DNA of 64,000 nt from Bacteroidota bacterium (lineage in GTDB: Bacteria; Bacteroidota; Ignavibacteria; Ignavibacteriales; Ignavibacteriaceae). The notes below the pieces were generated by a model, which saw nothing but the letters and a program-made list of their open reading frames with translations, searched no databases and was not told the origin of the DNA. The translations under genes and the position numbers were made by a program. Below, piece after piece: positions 42,608 to 53,139 of this stretch (positions are counted from its first letter, which is position 1; every line of letters starts with the position of its first letter). The DNA is taken from NCBI GenBank assembly GCA_022564295.1, contig JADFLR010000002.1, forward strand, positions 1-64,000. Reading direction: 5' to 3'.

Positions 42608-44959
42608 ATGCACAAAAAACTTTTAAGTTTCATCATTATTTTATTGGTTGCTGCATTTATATTTAGCGGCTGCCAGCAAAGCAGTGGTGAAGAAGAATCA
42701 GAATCCTTCAAAAAATATGGGCAGGAGTTTGAAGGAATGATCGCAGAATCTTACGAAGACTCAGAAGAGTGGTGGCCAACTCCACCCAAACCCCCAAAAG
42801 GCACACCGAATGTTGTCATCCTTCTCTTGGATGATACAGGATTCGGACACTTTAGCAGTTTTGGCGGTTTAATCGAAACACCAAACATTGATAAACTTGC
42901 TGATGATGGTTTACGTTATAATAACTTCCACACAACAGCTTTATGTTCTCCATCAAGAGCAACAATTATGGCAGGAAGAAACCATCACAGGGTTGGTTTG
43001 GGATCACATTCATTGACCGCGATGGGATTCCCTGGTTATAATGCATTTGCACCTGAAAGCGGAAAATCCATAGCAAAGCATTTACAAAAAGCGGGTTTTG
43101 TTAACTATGCAATCGGTAAATGGGATCATACACCATTATACGAAGTTTCTGAAAGCGGTCCTTTCGATCGCTGGCCGAGCGGTGAGGGCTTTGATCATTA
43201 CTACGGTTTTATGGCTGCCGATGCTGACAACTACCGTTCATTATTGTGGAGAGATCATACTCCTATTGAAGATTGGGAAGGAAAAGAGAATTACCATTTA
43301 AGTGAAGCGATGGCTGATGAGTTTATCAGGAATATAACTTCACACGTTTCAGTTTCGCCCGATAAACCTTTTATGATGTTTTGGGCACCGGTTGCAATGC
43401 ACTCACCTCACCAGGCACCACAAAACTATATCGATTACTACAAAGGAAAATTTGATATGGGCTGGGATAAAGCAAGGGAAATTATTCATGCAAAACAGCT
43501 TGAGATGGGTGTTATTCCTGAAGGCACAGAACTTTCTCCGCGTATTCCTGAAATACCTGCCTGGGAAAGTTTAAATGCAGAAGAGAAAAAACTTTACGCA
43601 AAACAGATGGAAGTATTTGCTGCAATGCTTACTCACGTTGATGAGCAAATTGGAAGAATGATTGACGCATTGAAGCGAACAGGTCAGTATGATAACACAT
43701 TAATTTTTGTAACATCAGATAACGGTTCCAGCGGTGAGGGCGGGCTTGCAGGAACGTTTAATGAAACTTATGTTTTGAACGGACTGCAAACTCCATTCGA
43801 TGCAAATATGTCTCACTATGATGATTGGGGAGGACCGAATACTTATCCTCACTTTCACGCAGGATGGGCAATGGCTGGTAATACACCTTTTAAGTATTTT
43901 AAACAGCAGGTTCACAATGGCGGTATTGCAGATGCTCTTGTCATTACCTGGCCAAAAGGGATTAAATCAAAAGGAGAAGTGAGAAATCAGTATCATCACA
44001 TCACAGATATAGGTGCAACAATTCTTGATATTACAGGCACTTCTTTCTTTGAAGAGATTGATGGGCACAAGCAAATGTCTCTGGATGGAGTAAGTATGAG
44101 ATATTCATTTGACAATAATGATGCACCAACGAATCACCCGGAACAGTATTATGAACTCTTTGGTAATAGAGCAATTTATAAAGATGGATGGAAGGCAGTA
44201 ACAATTCACGCCAACAGAATGCCATGGAATGTAAATATTACAGCTCCATTTGAAGATGATGTATGGGAACTTTATCACATTGATAAAGACTTTTCTGAAT
44301 CACATAATGTTGCAGACCAATATCCTGAAAAACTTGAAGAACTAAAAGCAAGATGGGAAGAGCTTGCCTGGCAAAATAACGTCTATCCGTTATACGATGA
44401 TATGCTAATGCGCATAGCTAAACAGCAGGATAGACTGTTCGGAGATAGAAAAGTATTTACATATTATTCACCAGGCGCAGTCAGAATTGCTGAGAAAGCT
44501 TCGCCACCTGTTAAGGGAAAATCACACACAATTGAAACAACGCTTTATTTAACTGGAAAAGAAGAGGGCGTAATTGTTGCCTGCGGTGGATTTACAGGCG
44601 GTTATACTTTATTTATCAAAAATAATAAGCTGTATTATGATTACAATTATTACCACGGTTTATATTACAGGCTTGAATCATCTCAGTTACCAAATGGTAA
44701 TGTTGATATAAAATTCAACTTTATTGAGTCGGGTGGAGTGACACCAGGACTTCCCGGAGGTAAAGGCGAACTGTATATCAATGGTGAAAAAGTTGATGAA
44801 GTTGATATGCCTGATATGCATATTTCAACATTTTCACTCTCAGAAACTTTCGATGTTGGCATAGATGCAGGCACACCGGTAAGTAACAAATACAGAATTA
44901 CTAATCATTATCCTTACACTGGTGAACTTGATAAAGTTGTAGTAACATTAACAGAATAA
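42608..44959 (+). CDS. Arylsulfatase lipoprotein
   Basis: 783 residues, strong site GGAGG at 42600. The lipobox is FIFSGC. The sulfatase core is complete: NVVILLLDDTGFGHFSSFGG (metal-binding Asp pair), then the signature LCSPSRATIMAGR, in which the Cys must be turned into formylglycine, and FVTSDNGSSGEGGL. The C-terminal 200 residues form a beta-rich domain typical of AtsA-type sulfatases. It should remove sulfate from an organic ester outside the cytoplasm. No formylglycine-generating enzyme gene lies in the window. Confidence 0.92.
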   Translation: MHKKLLSFIIILLVAAFIFSGCQQSSGEEESESFKKYGQEFEGMIAESYEDSEEWWPTPPKPPKGTPNVVILLLDDTGFGHFSSFGGLIETPNIDKLADDGLRYNNFHTTALCSPSRATIMAGRNHHRVGLGSHSLTAMGFPGYNAFAPESGKSIAKHLQKAGFVNYAIGKWDHTPLYEVSESGPFDRWPSGEGFDHYYGFMAADADNYRSLLWRDHTPIEDWEGKENYHLSEAMADEFIRNITSHVSVSPDKPFMMFWAPVAMHSPHQAPQNYIDYYKGKFDMGWDKAREIIHAKQLEMGVIPEGTELSPRIPEIPAWESLNAEEKKLYAKQMEVFAAMLTHVDEQIGRMIDALKRTGQYDNTLIFVTSDNGSSGEGGLAGTFNETYVLNGLQTPFDANMSHYDDWGGPNTYPHFHAGWAMAGNTPFKYFKQQVHNGGIADALVITWPKGIKSKGEVRNQYHHITDIGATILDITGTSFFEEIDGHKQMSLDGVSMRYSFDNNDAPTNHPEQYYELFGNRAIYKDGWKAVTIHANRMPWNVNITAPFEDDVWELYHIDKDFSESHNVADQYPEKLEELKARWEELAWQNNVYPLYDDMLMRIAKQQDRLFGDRKVFTYYSPGAVRIAEKASPPVKGKSHTIETTLYLTGKEEGVIVACGGFTGGYTLFIKNNKLYYDYNYYHGLYYRLESSQLPNGNVDIKFNFIESGGVTPGLPGGKGELYINGEKVDEVDMPDMHISTFSLSETFDVGIDAGTPVSNKYRITNHYPYTGELDKVVVTLTE

Positions 44960-44985
44960 ATTGTTAGTTGAACCTTTATATTATT

Positions 44986-45019
44986 GGGTGCGATATATTT
45001 TTATTGCACCCATTTTTAT
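44986..45019 (+). terminator. Rho-independent terminator
   Basis: GGGTGC and GCACCC flank an AT loop, followed by a run of T. It ends the sulfatase transcript. Confidence 0.85.
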
Positions 45020-45033
45020 TAAGAAACAAACTC

Positions 45034-45077
45034 TCCCTTCATTTCCCTCCCCTTACCAAGGAGAGGGGCAGGGGTGA
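45034..45077. repeat. Short palindromic repeat
   Basis: CTTCATTTCCCTCCCCTTAC is partly complementary to GGAGAGGGGCAGGGGTGAAG, forming a strong hairpin. This type of short intergenic palindrome is often dispersed through a genome; other copies were not seen here. Confidence 0.5.
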
Positions 45078-45118
45078 AGTCAAATAAAATTAGAGTAAGA
45101 CACAGGCACAAATACACT

Positions 45119-45544
45119 ATGAAAAAAAACAAAACAATTTATATTTCCGCTGCAGCAATAATTATCTTAATTGTAGTTCTGATCATCCTGTTTACAAATA
45201 ATACCGAGAATACTCTTCAAACAAACAGAAAGACAGATGATAAGAATTTGCTTATTGGTGATTGGGTTAGAACAGATGCAAGTTATTTGATTAAGATTGT
45301 TAAAGTTAATAAGGATGGAACTCTCGAAGCTCAATACTTTAATCCAAAACCTATAAATGTTGGGAATGCAAATTGGGAGGGCAGCCACGGCAATCTAAAA
45401 ATAACAGTTGAGTTAAGAGATGTAAATTATCCAGGCTCAACTTATACATTAAGCTATTTGCCAGACAGGGATGTGCTTGCAGGAGATTACTTTCAGGCAG
45501 CGCAGGGATTAAATTTTTATGTGGAGTTTGTTCGTAATAAATAA
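45119..45544 (+). CDS. Membrane-anchored lipocalin-like protein, unknown
   Basis: 141 residues from the ATG at 45119. One N-terminal transmembrane anchor (IYISAAAIIILIVVLIILF), then a beta-rich domain (LIGDWVRTDASYLIKIVKVN, LEAQYFNPKPINV, YTLSYLPDRDVLAGDYF) with the look of a small barrel that measures or binds a ligand. No family name is certain. It precedes the HAD gene by 17 bases and may share its transcript. Confidence 0.6.
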   Translation: MKKNKTIYISAAAIIILIVVLIILFTNNTENTLQTNRKTDDKNLLIGDWVRTDASYLIKIVKVNKDGTLEAQYFNPKPINVGNANWEGSHGNLKITVELRDVNYPGSTYTLSYLPDRDVLAGDYFQAAQGLNFYVEFVRNK

Positions 45545-45561
45545 TAAAGGAGAAACTCACT

Positions 45562-46509
45562 ATGAAAAAATATCAATCTTACTTATGGTTAATAATTTCT
45601 ATTCTTCTTATTAACTCTTGCAAAGAACAGATTAATGAGAATTCCGTCCCTCTTCCATCCTGGAATGAAAGCAAAGCAAAGGAATCAATTATAAATTTTG
45701 TAAATGAAGTTACGAATGAAACTAATCCAAACTTCATTAACCCTGCAGATAGAATCGCAACATTCGATAACGATGGAACTCTTTGGTCTGAGCGCCCGGT
45801 TTATTTCCAGCTTCTGTTTGCTATCGATCGTGTAAAAGAATTAGCACCACAGCATCCTGAATGGAAAACCACGCAGCCGTTCAAAGCCGTAATTGAAAAT
45901 GATATGAAAGCACTGGCTGAATCAGGTGAGCACGGATTGCTTAAATTAGTAATGGCTACACACGCAGGTATGACTACTGAGGAATTTGAACAAATTGTAA
46001 AAGATTGGATTGCTACTGCAAAACATTCCAAAACAAATAAGCTCTACAAGGAAATGGTATTCCAGCCAATGATTGAATTGCTTGATTATCTGAGAACAAA
46101 CGATTTTAAAACATATATTGTTTCGGGGGGTGGAATTGAGTTTATGCGTCCCTGGGTGGAAGAGGTTTATGGTATTCCGCCGGAACAGGTTGTAGGCAGC
46201 AGCATTAAAGTGAAGTTTGAAATGACTGATAACGGACCTGTTTTAAGAAGACTACCTGAAATTGATTTTATTGATGATAAAGAAGGCAAACCAGTTGGTA
46301 TCCATAAGTTCATTGGTAAAAGACCTATAGCCGCATTCGGAAATTCTGATGGTGATCTGCAAATGCTTCAATGGACTGCAGCCGGAGATGGAAAACGGTT
46401 GATGGTTTATATTCATCACACAGATGCAGAAAGAGAATGGGCTTATGATAGAAAATCACACATCGGACGTTTGGATAAAGGTTTAGATGAAGCAAATGAA
46501 AAAGATTGA
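45562..46509 (+). CDS. HAD-superfamily phosphatase lipoprotein
   Basis: 315 residues. The lipobox is LLINSC. The motifs are I, RIATFDNDGTLWS (Asp-x-Asp); II, TYIVSGGGIEFMRPW; III/IV, IDFIDDKEGKP and IAAFGNSDGDLQML. This is a class IB-like (phosphoserine phosphatase type) HAD hydrolase exported to the periplasm. The substrate is unknown. The start follows AAAGGAGAAAC. Confidence 0.87.
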   Translation: MKKYQSYLWLIISILLINSCKEQINENSVPLPSWNESKAKESIINFVNEVTNETNPNFINPADRIATFDNDGTLWSERPVYFQLLFAIDRVKELAPQHPEWKTTQPFKAVIENDMKALAESGEHGLLKLVMATHAGMTTEEFEQIVKDWIATAKHSKTNKLYKEMVFQPMIELLDYLRTNDFKTYIVSGGGIEFMRPWVEEVYGIPPEQVVGSSIKVKFEMTDNGPVLRRLPEIDFIDDKEGKPVGIHKFIGKRPIAAFGNSDGDLQMLQWTAAGDGKRLMVYIHHTDAEREWAYDRKSHIGRLDKGLDEANEKD

Positions 46510-46714
46510 ACTGTTGTGGATATGAAAAATGATTGGAACGTAATCTACCCGTTTGAGCTAAACAAATAATTTTACTTTGAAATTTACTAGTTTGCCACAT
46601 TCCACCGTAACAGCAGAGGAATAAATTGAGTTAAATAATTTTAATTATTCATAAAACTTTTGTAAATAGAAACAACAAACTTTTATTTTTCAATTCATAT
46701 TTAGAGGAGTAGTA

Positions 46715-48394
46715 ATGACATTTATTACTAAATGGAAAACTTGCGGTAAACTGTTTATGCTAAGCTTTTTGTTGTTAAGTTTTCTCCCTTCTTCCATCTT
46801 TGCTCAAACAGCCGAATTACAGTACAATGTTGAATCATTCTACATGAGTTCCGGGCTGCATAACGGGGTTACAATTGATGGAGGCGAAACTTTTATAGCT
46901 TTCACTGGAGTTATAAGAGGTTCGGAAGCACCCTGGCTGCGTATCTATTTTAAAGACGCAAACCTTGGTAAAAATAGCTTTATAATAATGCGATCCGTTT
47001 GGGATGGCAAAGAACAGAAATTAGATGCAACCAGCATCGAACAATGGCAGTACAGCAGCGCATATTTTAACGGATATGAAATTGTAATTGAATTGCACGT
47101 TGCTGCTTTCGATGAGAATATATTCTTTACTATAAATGAGTTAGCAATTGGTGAATTTATTGATGACGATGATTTATATTTTACCATATGCGGTTCTACG
47201 GATGATAGAATTCCTTCAGATCAACATGCAACATCAAGACTGATGAGCATAGGCTGTACTGCATGGATCATTCCCAATGGTCATTTTGTTTCTGCCGGGC
47301 ACTGTCTTGGAGGGAGTAACTCTAATACGGTACAATTTCAGGTTCCGCCATCATTACCTAATGGTACTGTTCAACATCCCGGTCCTGAAGACCAATATTC
47401 TGTGGATGCTTCTACAAAAGTTTTTGTAGTCGGCGGAGTCGGAAATGATTGGGGAACTTTTGAGGTTTTTCCAAATTCGGTTACAGGTTTAATGCCTAAG
47501 GAGGCACAAGGTGCTTTCTGGCCGCTCGTGCAAGACCTTGGTCCGGATTCACTTAGAATTACAGGATATGGTGTTGACGACGGTGAAGATAATAGGACAC
47601 AGCAAACCCACGTTGGACCAAATGCCGGCTCATCAGGTACAACAATGAGATATGTTACAGATACTCAAGGCGGAAACTCCGGCAGCCCTGTTATTGATGA
47701 ATTAACCGGTAATGCAGTTGGTGTACACACACACCTCGGCTGTACTTCTGCCGGCGGCAACAATAATGGAACGAGCACTTTTAATACAGCATTTTGGATT
47801 GCTGTTGAGCAAGAAATACGACCGGTAGATTTTATAAAATTTGTTGCAGCTATGCGTGAAGGAGATGTTATACTCGAATGGTCAACTGCAACAGAGCTTA
47901 ATAATTTAGGTTTTGAAGTTCAACGAAGCTCAAAAGGAAGTGAGTTTATTACAGCTGGTTTTGTAAATGGTAAAGGCACAGTATCCGAAATTCAGAATTA
48001 CACATTTACTGATAGGAAATTGGAAGTTGGTAATTATTCTTATAGATTAAAACAAAATGATTATGACGGAACTTTCGAATTTTCCGACATCGTTGAAGTT
48101 GAAGTTCTTCCACCGAATGTATTTTCACTTGAGCAAAATTATCCTAACCCATTCAACCCAGGTACAAAGATTAAGTTTAGCTTAGCTTCTGACAGCAAGG
48201 TTACCTTAACCGTATTTGATGTATTGGGACAGGAAGTTGCTAATTTGATTCGGGGTAATCTCGCAGCAGGTTCATACGAAATAGACTTCAACGCATCAAA
48301 CATCAATAGTGGTGTATACTTCTATAGAATAGATGCAACTGGAGTTGAAGGAACAAACTTTACATCAGTTAAGAAGATGATCTTAACTAAGTAA
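46715..48394 (+). CDS. T9SS-secreted trypsin-like serine protease
   Basis: 559 residues. After the signal peptide (LPSSIFAQ) comes a domain of about 130 residues, then a chymotrypsin-fold protease: His in FVSAGHCLGG, Asp in VGNDWGTFEVF, and Ser in TQGGNSGSPVIDE. A fibronectin-like region (VILEWSTATELNNLGFEVQR) leads to the type A sorting domain (QNYPNPFNPGTKIKFSLASD, then KKMILTK). It is exported via type IX secretion and is probably a surface or released protease. The start follows AGAGGAG. Confidence 0.88.
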   Translation: MTFITKWKTCGKLFMLSFLLLSFLPSSIFAQTAELQYNVESFYMSSGLHNGVTIDGGETFIAFTGVIRGSEAPWLRIYFKDANLGKNSFIIMRSVWDGKEQKLDATSIEQWQYSSAYFNGYEIVIELHVAAFDENIFFTINELAIGEFIDDDDLYFTICGSTDDRIPSDQHATSRLMSIGCTAWIIPNGHFVSAGHCLGGSNSNTVQFQVPPSLPNGTVQHPGPEDQYSVDASTKVFVVGGVGNDWGTFEVFPNSVTGLMPKEAQGAFWPLVQDLGPDSLRITGYGVDDGEDNRTQQTHVGPNAGSSGTTMRYVTDTQGGNSGSPVIDELTGNAVGVHTHLGCTSAGGNNNGTSTFNTAFWIAVEQEIRPVDFIKFVAAMREGDVILEWSTATELNNLGFEVQRSSKGSEFITAGFVNGKGTVSEIQNYTFTDRKLEVGNYSYRLKQNDYDGTFEFSDIVEVEVLPPNVFSLEQNYPNPFNPGTKIKFSLASDSKVTLTVFDVLGQEVANLIRGNLAAGSYEIDFNASNINSGVYFYRIDATGVEGTNFTSVKKMILTK

Positions 48395-48416
48395 TTTAAC
48401 GAGCACAAATTCCTAA

Positions 48417-48466
48417 GCCGGTCCTGATTCTGTTATTTAACAGGAAAATTCGGATCGGCTTTTTTA
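48417..48466 (+). terminator. Rho-independent terminator
   Basis: GCCGGTCC and GGATCGGC enclose an inner stem (CTGTT/AACAG), followed by TTTTTT; it ends the protease transcript. Confidence 0.8.
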
Positions 48467-48467
48467 T

Positions 48468-48788
48468 TCTTTACTTCTTCTCTAATAAATAATCAACCGG
48501 CTTAAATAAATCGTTTGCAATTTAATATCCTGATACTTATTATTTAATCTAAAAAAACTTTACTATGAAAAACTTTCATCCGTATTTTAGTTCACTTCTA
48601 ATAATCATTTTGCATTTTCATACGCATTTGGGTAAATTTCCTACTCAATCGAAGAATGAAATAATTGCATTTTAATAAGTTTTATTATATTTCTTCATTT
48701 TGAAAGAAAATAGTACGAACACAAAAATACCGGACTTGATGGTTTATAACCGTTCAAATGATCTAATTACATTAATAAATCTAAACTA
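48468..48788. other. Intergenic region, nothing recognised
   Basis: AT-rich, no reading frame or repeat was found. It probably holds the promoter of the peroxidase gene. Confidence 0.4.
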
Positions 48789-49844
48789 ATGGGCTCTAAA
48801 CATATTTCTAAAAATATTTTTCAGTTGCTCACTTTTCTACTGCTCTCTATTCTAATGATAAGCTGTAATAAAAGTAGCGAACGGGCAGAGTTATTCGATC
48901 TTAGAATTCCGCTCGGACTTGATTCCTTAACAATGTTTATTCCGGAGGATAATCCGTTAACTATTGAAAAAATTAAACTGGGAAGAAAACTTTTTTTTGA
49001 TGAACGACTTTCGGTCGATGGTACTGTTTCCTGCGCCACCTGCCACAACCCGTTGCTTGGTTTTGCAGATGGCAGGTCCGTAGCTGTGGGCATCGAAGGT
49101 TTGGAAGGACCACGCAGCACACCTGCTATAATAAACAGGCTCTTCAGCCAGGTACAATTTTGGGACGGACGTGCACAAAGCCTTGAAGAGCAGGTGCTTG
49201 AGCCGATCGAAAACACTATCGAAATGAACAATCCTCTCGAGAATGTTGTGAAGACATTGAACGCTGATGAATCAATTAGAAATGATTTCCAAAAAATTTT
49301 TGGAACTGATGTTACTGTTGAAGGACTTCAAAAAGCAATAGCGTCTTTTGAAAGAATATTATTGTCGGGTGAGTCCTCATTTGATAAATATATGGCTGGT
49401 GATAAAAAAGCACTTTCAGAATCTGCCCGGAACGGTTTTTTACTTTTCAAAAGTGAAAAGGTAAATTGCATCACCTGTCATAAAGGCACCAATTTTACAG
49501 ATGAACTTTTCCATAACAGTGGTGTTGGAATGGATTTGGAAAAGCCAGATTTAGGGCGTTTTGTTGAAACTAAAAATGATACAGATTACGGCAGATTTAA
49601 AACCCCTACTCTTAGAGATATTGCTCGTACGTCGCCTTATATGCATAATGGAAGTCTTAGATCATTAAGTGAGGTTATTGACTTTTATAACCGGGGAGGT
49701 ATTAGGAATGACAATCTCAGCATCCATATAAAACCATTGAATCTTACTGAAGAGGAGAAAGAAAATCTGATTGAGTTTATGCGCAGCTTGACTGGTGAAA
49801 ATCCACTTTCAGCAGGGAAAAATCAATCGCTAGGAATTAACTAA
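48789..49844 (+). CDS. Diheme cytochrome c peroxidase (MauG/CcpA family)
   Basis: 351 residues. The lipobox is MISC after a hydrophobic segment. Two c-type heme sites are present, CATCHN (about residue 80) and CITCHK (about 226), with the family patterns LGRKLFFDERLSVDGTVSCA, GPRSTPAIINRLF and KTPTLRDIARTSPYMHNGSL. It reduces peroxide, or acts as a MauG-like oxidase, in the periplasm. It sits just upstream of the multiheme cytochrome, which could donate electrons. Confidence 0.93.
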   Translation: MGSKHISKNIFQLLTFLLLSILMISCNKSSERAELFDLRIPLGLDSLTMFIPEDNPLTIEKIKLGRKLFFDERLSVDGTVSCATCHNPLLGFADGRSVAVGIEGLEGPRSTPAIINRLFSQVQFWDGRAQSLEEQVLEPIENTIEMNNPLENVVKTLNADESIRNDFQKIFGTDVTVEGLQKAIASFERILLSGESSFDKYMAGDKKALSESARNGFLLFKSEKVNCITCHKGTNFTDELFHNSGVGMDLEKPDLGRFVETKNDTDYGRFKTPTLRDIARTSPYMHNGSLRSLSEVIDFYNRGGIRNDNLSIHIKPLNLTEEEKENLIEFMRSLTGENPLSAGKNQSLGIN

Positions 49845-49933
49845 TATAATATTAATTCTTTATGGTTGTTTACCAACATCTTATTATCACATTACTTTTG
49901 CAAAGTTTATTATAAATAGAAATTTATTTCGGT

Positions 49934-52033
49934 ATGAAGGTTAAAACAGTTATTCTCTTACTTGTTTCAATTGTAATTATTGTGGCAGCTATTTTTCTTT
50001 TAAACCAAGTTGCTGTCTTTAATAATGATTCAGAACAAAGTAGATATGTAACCGATGGGGATATAATTTACCTAAACACAGCCCTTGATGTAAAATATGT
50101 TGGTACCGAAACCTGCGGGGGCTGTCATGTAAAAATCTATAATATATATATTGAATCTCAAACCGGTCGTTCTATGTCAAGAATGAATTCATCAAATATT
50201 ATTGAAGAGTTTCCTCAGAAAGAAGAAGTCTATGATTCATCACGAAATTTCTACTATGAAATGATACAGCGTGATGATCGTTTTTACCAGAGGGAATACC
50301 GGCTGGATGATGATGGTAATATTGTTCATGAACGAGTGGAAGAAGCTCAGTATATTATCGGCTCCGGAAAGGACTTGCGGATGTATTTTTTTCAGGACAA
50401 CGGGATGTACTATCAGCTGCCGTTAACATGGTATGTACATGAGAACAAGTGGGATATGAGTCCCGGTTACAGTGAGTTTAACAATGTAAGATTCTCCCGT
50501 TATATTTCCCCCATGTGTTTTTCGTGTCATAACGGGCACATGGAATTATCATCAACAGCCAACAACAGGTATAATGGGAAAATTCATCTTGGAATCAGCT
50601 GCGAAAGTTGTCACGGACCTGGTGATCTACACGTTAAACAGAAAAAAAAGGGGGGTATCAATCTGCCGTTTGAAAATGCCGTAACAATTGTTAACCCAAT
50701 AAAGCTTTCACCGCAGCGCAGGATTGATGTCTGCCAGCAATGTCATCTCGAAGGACAGGCATGGGCTTTGAATGGCGATAATACCTGGTTTGATTTCCGA
50801 CCGGGAATGTTACTGAAAACTCACAGATCGGTTTATTCACCATTAGATGTAAAGAAGGAAGCTTTCAGAGTTGCAAACAGTGCATACAGGCTTTCACTCA
50901 GCCGATGCTTTGAGGGAAGTCATAGTACAATGACTTGCGATTTATGTCATGATCCGCATCGTATGACAACAAAAATGACCGTTGAGTATAACCGGCAGAA
51001 CTGTCAGAAGTGCCATCCCCCGCAAAGTCTTCCCGGTGTCAAATCAAGATTTGCTCATTCCCAAACAGATAATTGCATTCCCTGTCATATGAAAAGTACT
51101 GGAACCGAGAACACATTACACGGAGTTATAAATACAGATCACTGGATAAGAGTAAATGCAGATGCTGATACGATCAACTGGAAATCGTTAAGAGAAATTT
51201 CAAAAGATAGTCCGGTTACTTCTCTCGTAGCTGATATTAATAATGAAGATGAAGATAGTTATATACGTAAAGGTATGGCTTACTTCGAATTTTGGCAGGA
51301 TAAATCTATCATTACTGTTTACCTGGATTCAGCATTTTACTATTTAAACATGGGATTAAAAATATCGGCAAATAATGCAACAGGTTATTACTTTCTGGGC
51401 AAGGTTCAATATTACCGTAAAGATTTTTACAGCGCTGTATCTGCATTAAAGAAATCAATTGTACTTCGTCCGGAAGATGCTGATTCATACTTTTACCTTG
51501 GTCAAAATTATGTTGAATTAGGCAATCTTGAACAGGCAATTGAAAATTTTAGAAAAGCAAATGAATTACTACCCGATGAACCGGAATACTTAGAAAAATT
51601 GGGTATTACGTTTTCGAAGAATGATAACACGGAGGAATCCGTAATTACCCTGGAAAAAGCACTTACAAAAGATAAACAAAACCCCTATGTTTACTACACA
51701 CTTGGTAATCTTTATGCACGAAGTAAAAATAATCCTTCAAAAGCGTTAACCTACTTTGAAAAAGCAGTCATTCTGGATCCGGATATTCCCGATGGATTTT
51801 TGAATCTGGGTAATACATACTTTTTACTTGCTAACTTCGATCAGGCTATAATATCATATAAAAAAGCACATCTTTTCAACCCACAGTCTCCTAATGCGTT
51901 GCTGAACATGGGTCGTGTTTACAGTTATTTAGGACAAATAAAAGAAGCACGTGATGCATTTATTCATGCGCTCAGAATTTCACCGGGATTACATATTGCC
52001 CGACAATTGTTAAATGACCTGCCAGAGATGTAA
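49934..52033 (+). CDS. Heptaheme cytochrome c with C-terminal TPR domain
   Basis: 699 residues with an N-terminal anchor (VILLLVSIVIIVAAIFLL). Seven CxxCH sites can be counted: CGGCH, CFSCH, CESCH, CQQCH, CDLCH, CQKCH and CIPCH. From about residue 460 to the end come tetratricopeptide repeats (GYYFLGKVQYYRKDFYSAVS, SYFYLGQNYVELGNLEQAIE, PDGFLNLGNTYFLLANFDQA). This multiheme-TPR fusion is a periplasmic or outer-face electron carrier that can bind partner proteins. It is 89 bases after the peroxidase gene. Confidence 0.9.
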   Translation: MKVKTVILLLVSIVIIVAAIFLLNQVAVFNNDSEQSRYVTDGDIIYLNTALDVKYVGTETCGGCHVKIYNIYIESQTGRSMSRMNSSNIIEEFPQKEEVYDSSRNFYYEMIQRDDRFYQREYRLDDDGNIVHERVEEAQYIIGSGKDLRMYFFQDNGMYYQLPLTWYVHENKWDMSPGYSEFNNVRFSRYISPMCFSCHNGHMELSSTANNRYNGKIHLGISCESCHGPGDLHVKQKKKGGINLPFENAVTIVNPIKLSPQRRIDVCQQCHLEGQAWALNGDNTWFDFRPGMLLKTHRSVYSPLDVKKEAFRVANSAYRLSLSRCFEGSHSTMTCDLCHDPHRMTTKMTVEYNRQNCQKCHPPQSLPGVKSRFAHSQTDNCIPCHMKSTGTENTLHGVINTDHWIRVNADADTINWKSLREISKDSPVTSLVADINNEDEDSYIRKGMAYFEFWQDKSIITVYLDSAFYYLNMGLKISANNATGYYFLGKVQYYRKDFYSAVSALKKSIVLRPEDADSYFYLGQNYVELGNLEQAIENFRKANELLPDEPEYLEKLGITFSKNDNTEESVITLEKALTKDKQNPYVYYTLGNLYARSKNNPSKALTYFEKAVILDPDIPDGFLNLGNTYFLLANFDQAIISYKKAHLFNPQSPNALLNMGRVYSYLGQIKEARDAFIHALRISPGLHIARQLLNDLPEM

Positions 52034-52243
52034 ATCTTTAAAATGGGTAATGATTTTTTGACATTTACAACAGGACTTATGCAGAAGATTTATTATCAAT
52101 TCAAGCCGACCAGATTGCAAGGTGAATTTTTTAAAGCAATTATATTTACCAATTAGTATGAAACGAGCATGTACAAACATCTACAAACAAGGGAATGATT
52201 ATAATGCGAGTTCCATCTGACCATAATTTAAAATTGTAAACAG

Positions 52244-53101
52244 ATGAACTTAATTCATAAATTTTCTGTGCACGGATGGATAGGAATTTTATTCATATTA
52301 ATTTTTTGGTATTTAAATTGGAATCTTGAAGGACTCCGCACTCAAATACTTTTCTTTCCTCTCTGGTTTGGCTACATATTAACTATTGATGCCATTGTAT
52401 TTTACAGGAAGAACACTTCCCTTTTAACAAGAAGCAAAAAGAATTTTGCATTGTTGTTTTTAATCTCTGCCCCGGCATGGTGGATTTTTGAATTAATGAA
52501 CTGGCAAACCCAAAATTGGTTTTATGAGGGCAAACAATTCTTCACAGATGTTGAGTATGCAATTTTAGCTACGATCAGTTTCTCAACGGTAATGCCCGCC
52601 GTTTTTGAAACTACCGAATTAGTTGGAACTTTTAAGTGGATCAACAATTTCAAAAAACACAAAATATTCACCCCTTCAAAGTCAACGATTAATAAATTTC
52701 TTTTGACCGGGATTATCATGCTTGCCCTGGTTATAATTTTTCCTCAATACTTTTATTACTTTGAATGGGCTGCTGTCTATTTTATACTTGAACCGATAAA
52801 CTACAAACTAAAAAACCGCACTTTATTTGATTATACAATTAAAGGTAATTGGAGTCCAATAGCAGCGTTAGCAATCGGTACATTAATTTGCGGATTCTTT
52901 TGGGAGATGTGGAATTATTTTTCATATCCTAAATGGATTTACGATACACCAATGGTAAACTTTCTTCACGTTTTTGAAATGCCGTTATTAGGTTATATCG
53001 GTTACATTCCGTTTTCGCTTGAACTTTTTGCAATCTATAATTTTATAACCGGTTTTAACAGGAAAAAAGATTCTGAGTATATTCAGCTTGTTTCATCATG
53101 A
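52244..53101 (+). CDS. Membrane protein, unknown function
   Basis: 285 residues with about eight transmembrane segments and many aromatics (HGWIGILFILIFWYLNWNLE, APAWWIFELMNWQTQNWFYE, CGFFWEMWNYFSYPKWIYD). The repeated F/W-E-x-x-N-W/Y motif is notable: FELMNW and WEMWNYF may line a shared site from an internal duplication. No family recognised. Confidence 0.7.
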   Translation: MNLIHKFSVHGWIGILFILIFWYLNWNLEGLRTQILFFPLWFGYILTIDAIVFYRKNTSLLTRSKKNFALLFLISAPAWWIFELMNWQTQNWFYEGKQFFTDVEYAILATISFSTVMPAVFETTELVGTFKWINNFKKHKIFTPSKSTINKFLLTGIIMLALVIIFPQYFYYFEWAAVYFILEPINYKLKNRTLFDYTIKGNWSPIAALAIGTLICGFFWEMWNYFSYPKWIYDTPMVNFLHVFEMPLLGYIGYIPFSLELFAIYNFITGFNRKKDSEYIQLVSS

Positions 53102-53139
53102 AATTGTATATGATACTGAAATATTAAATTAAATTATAG

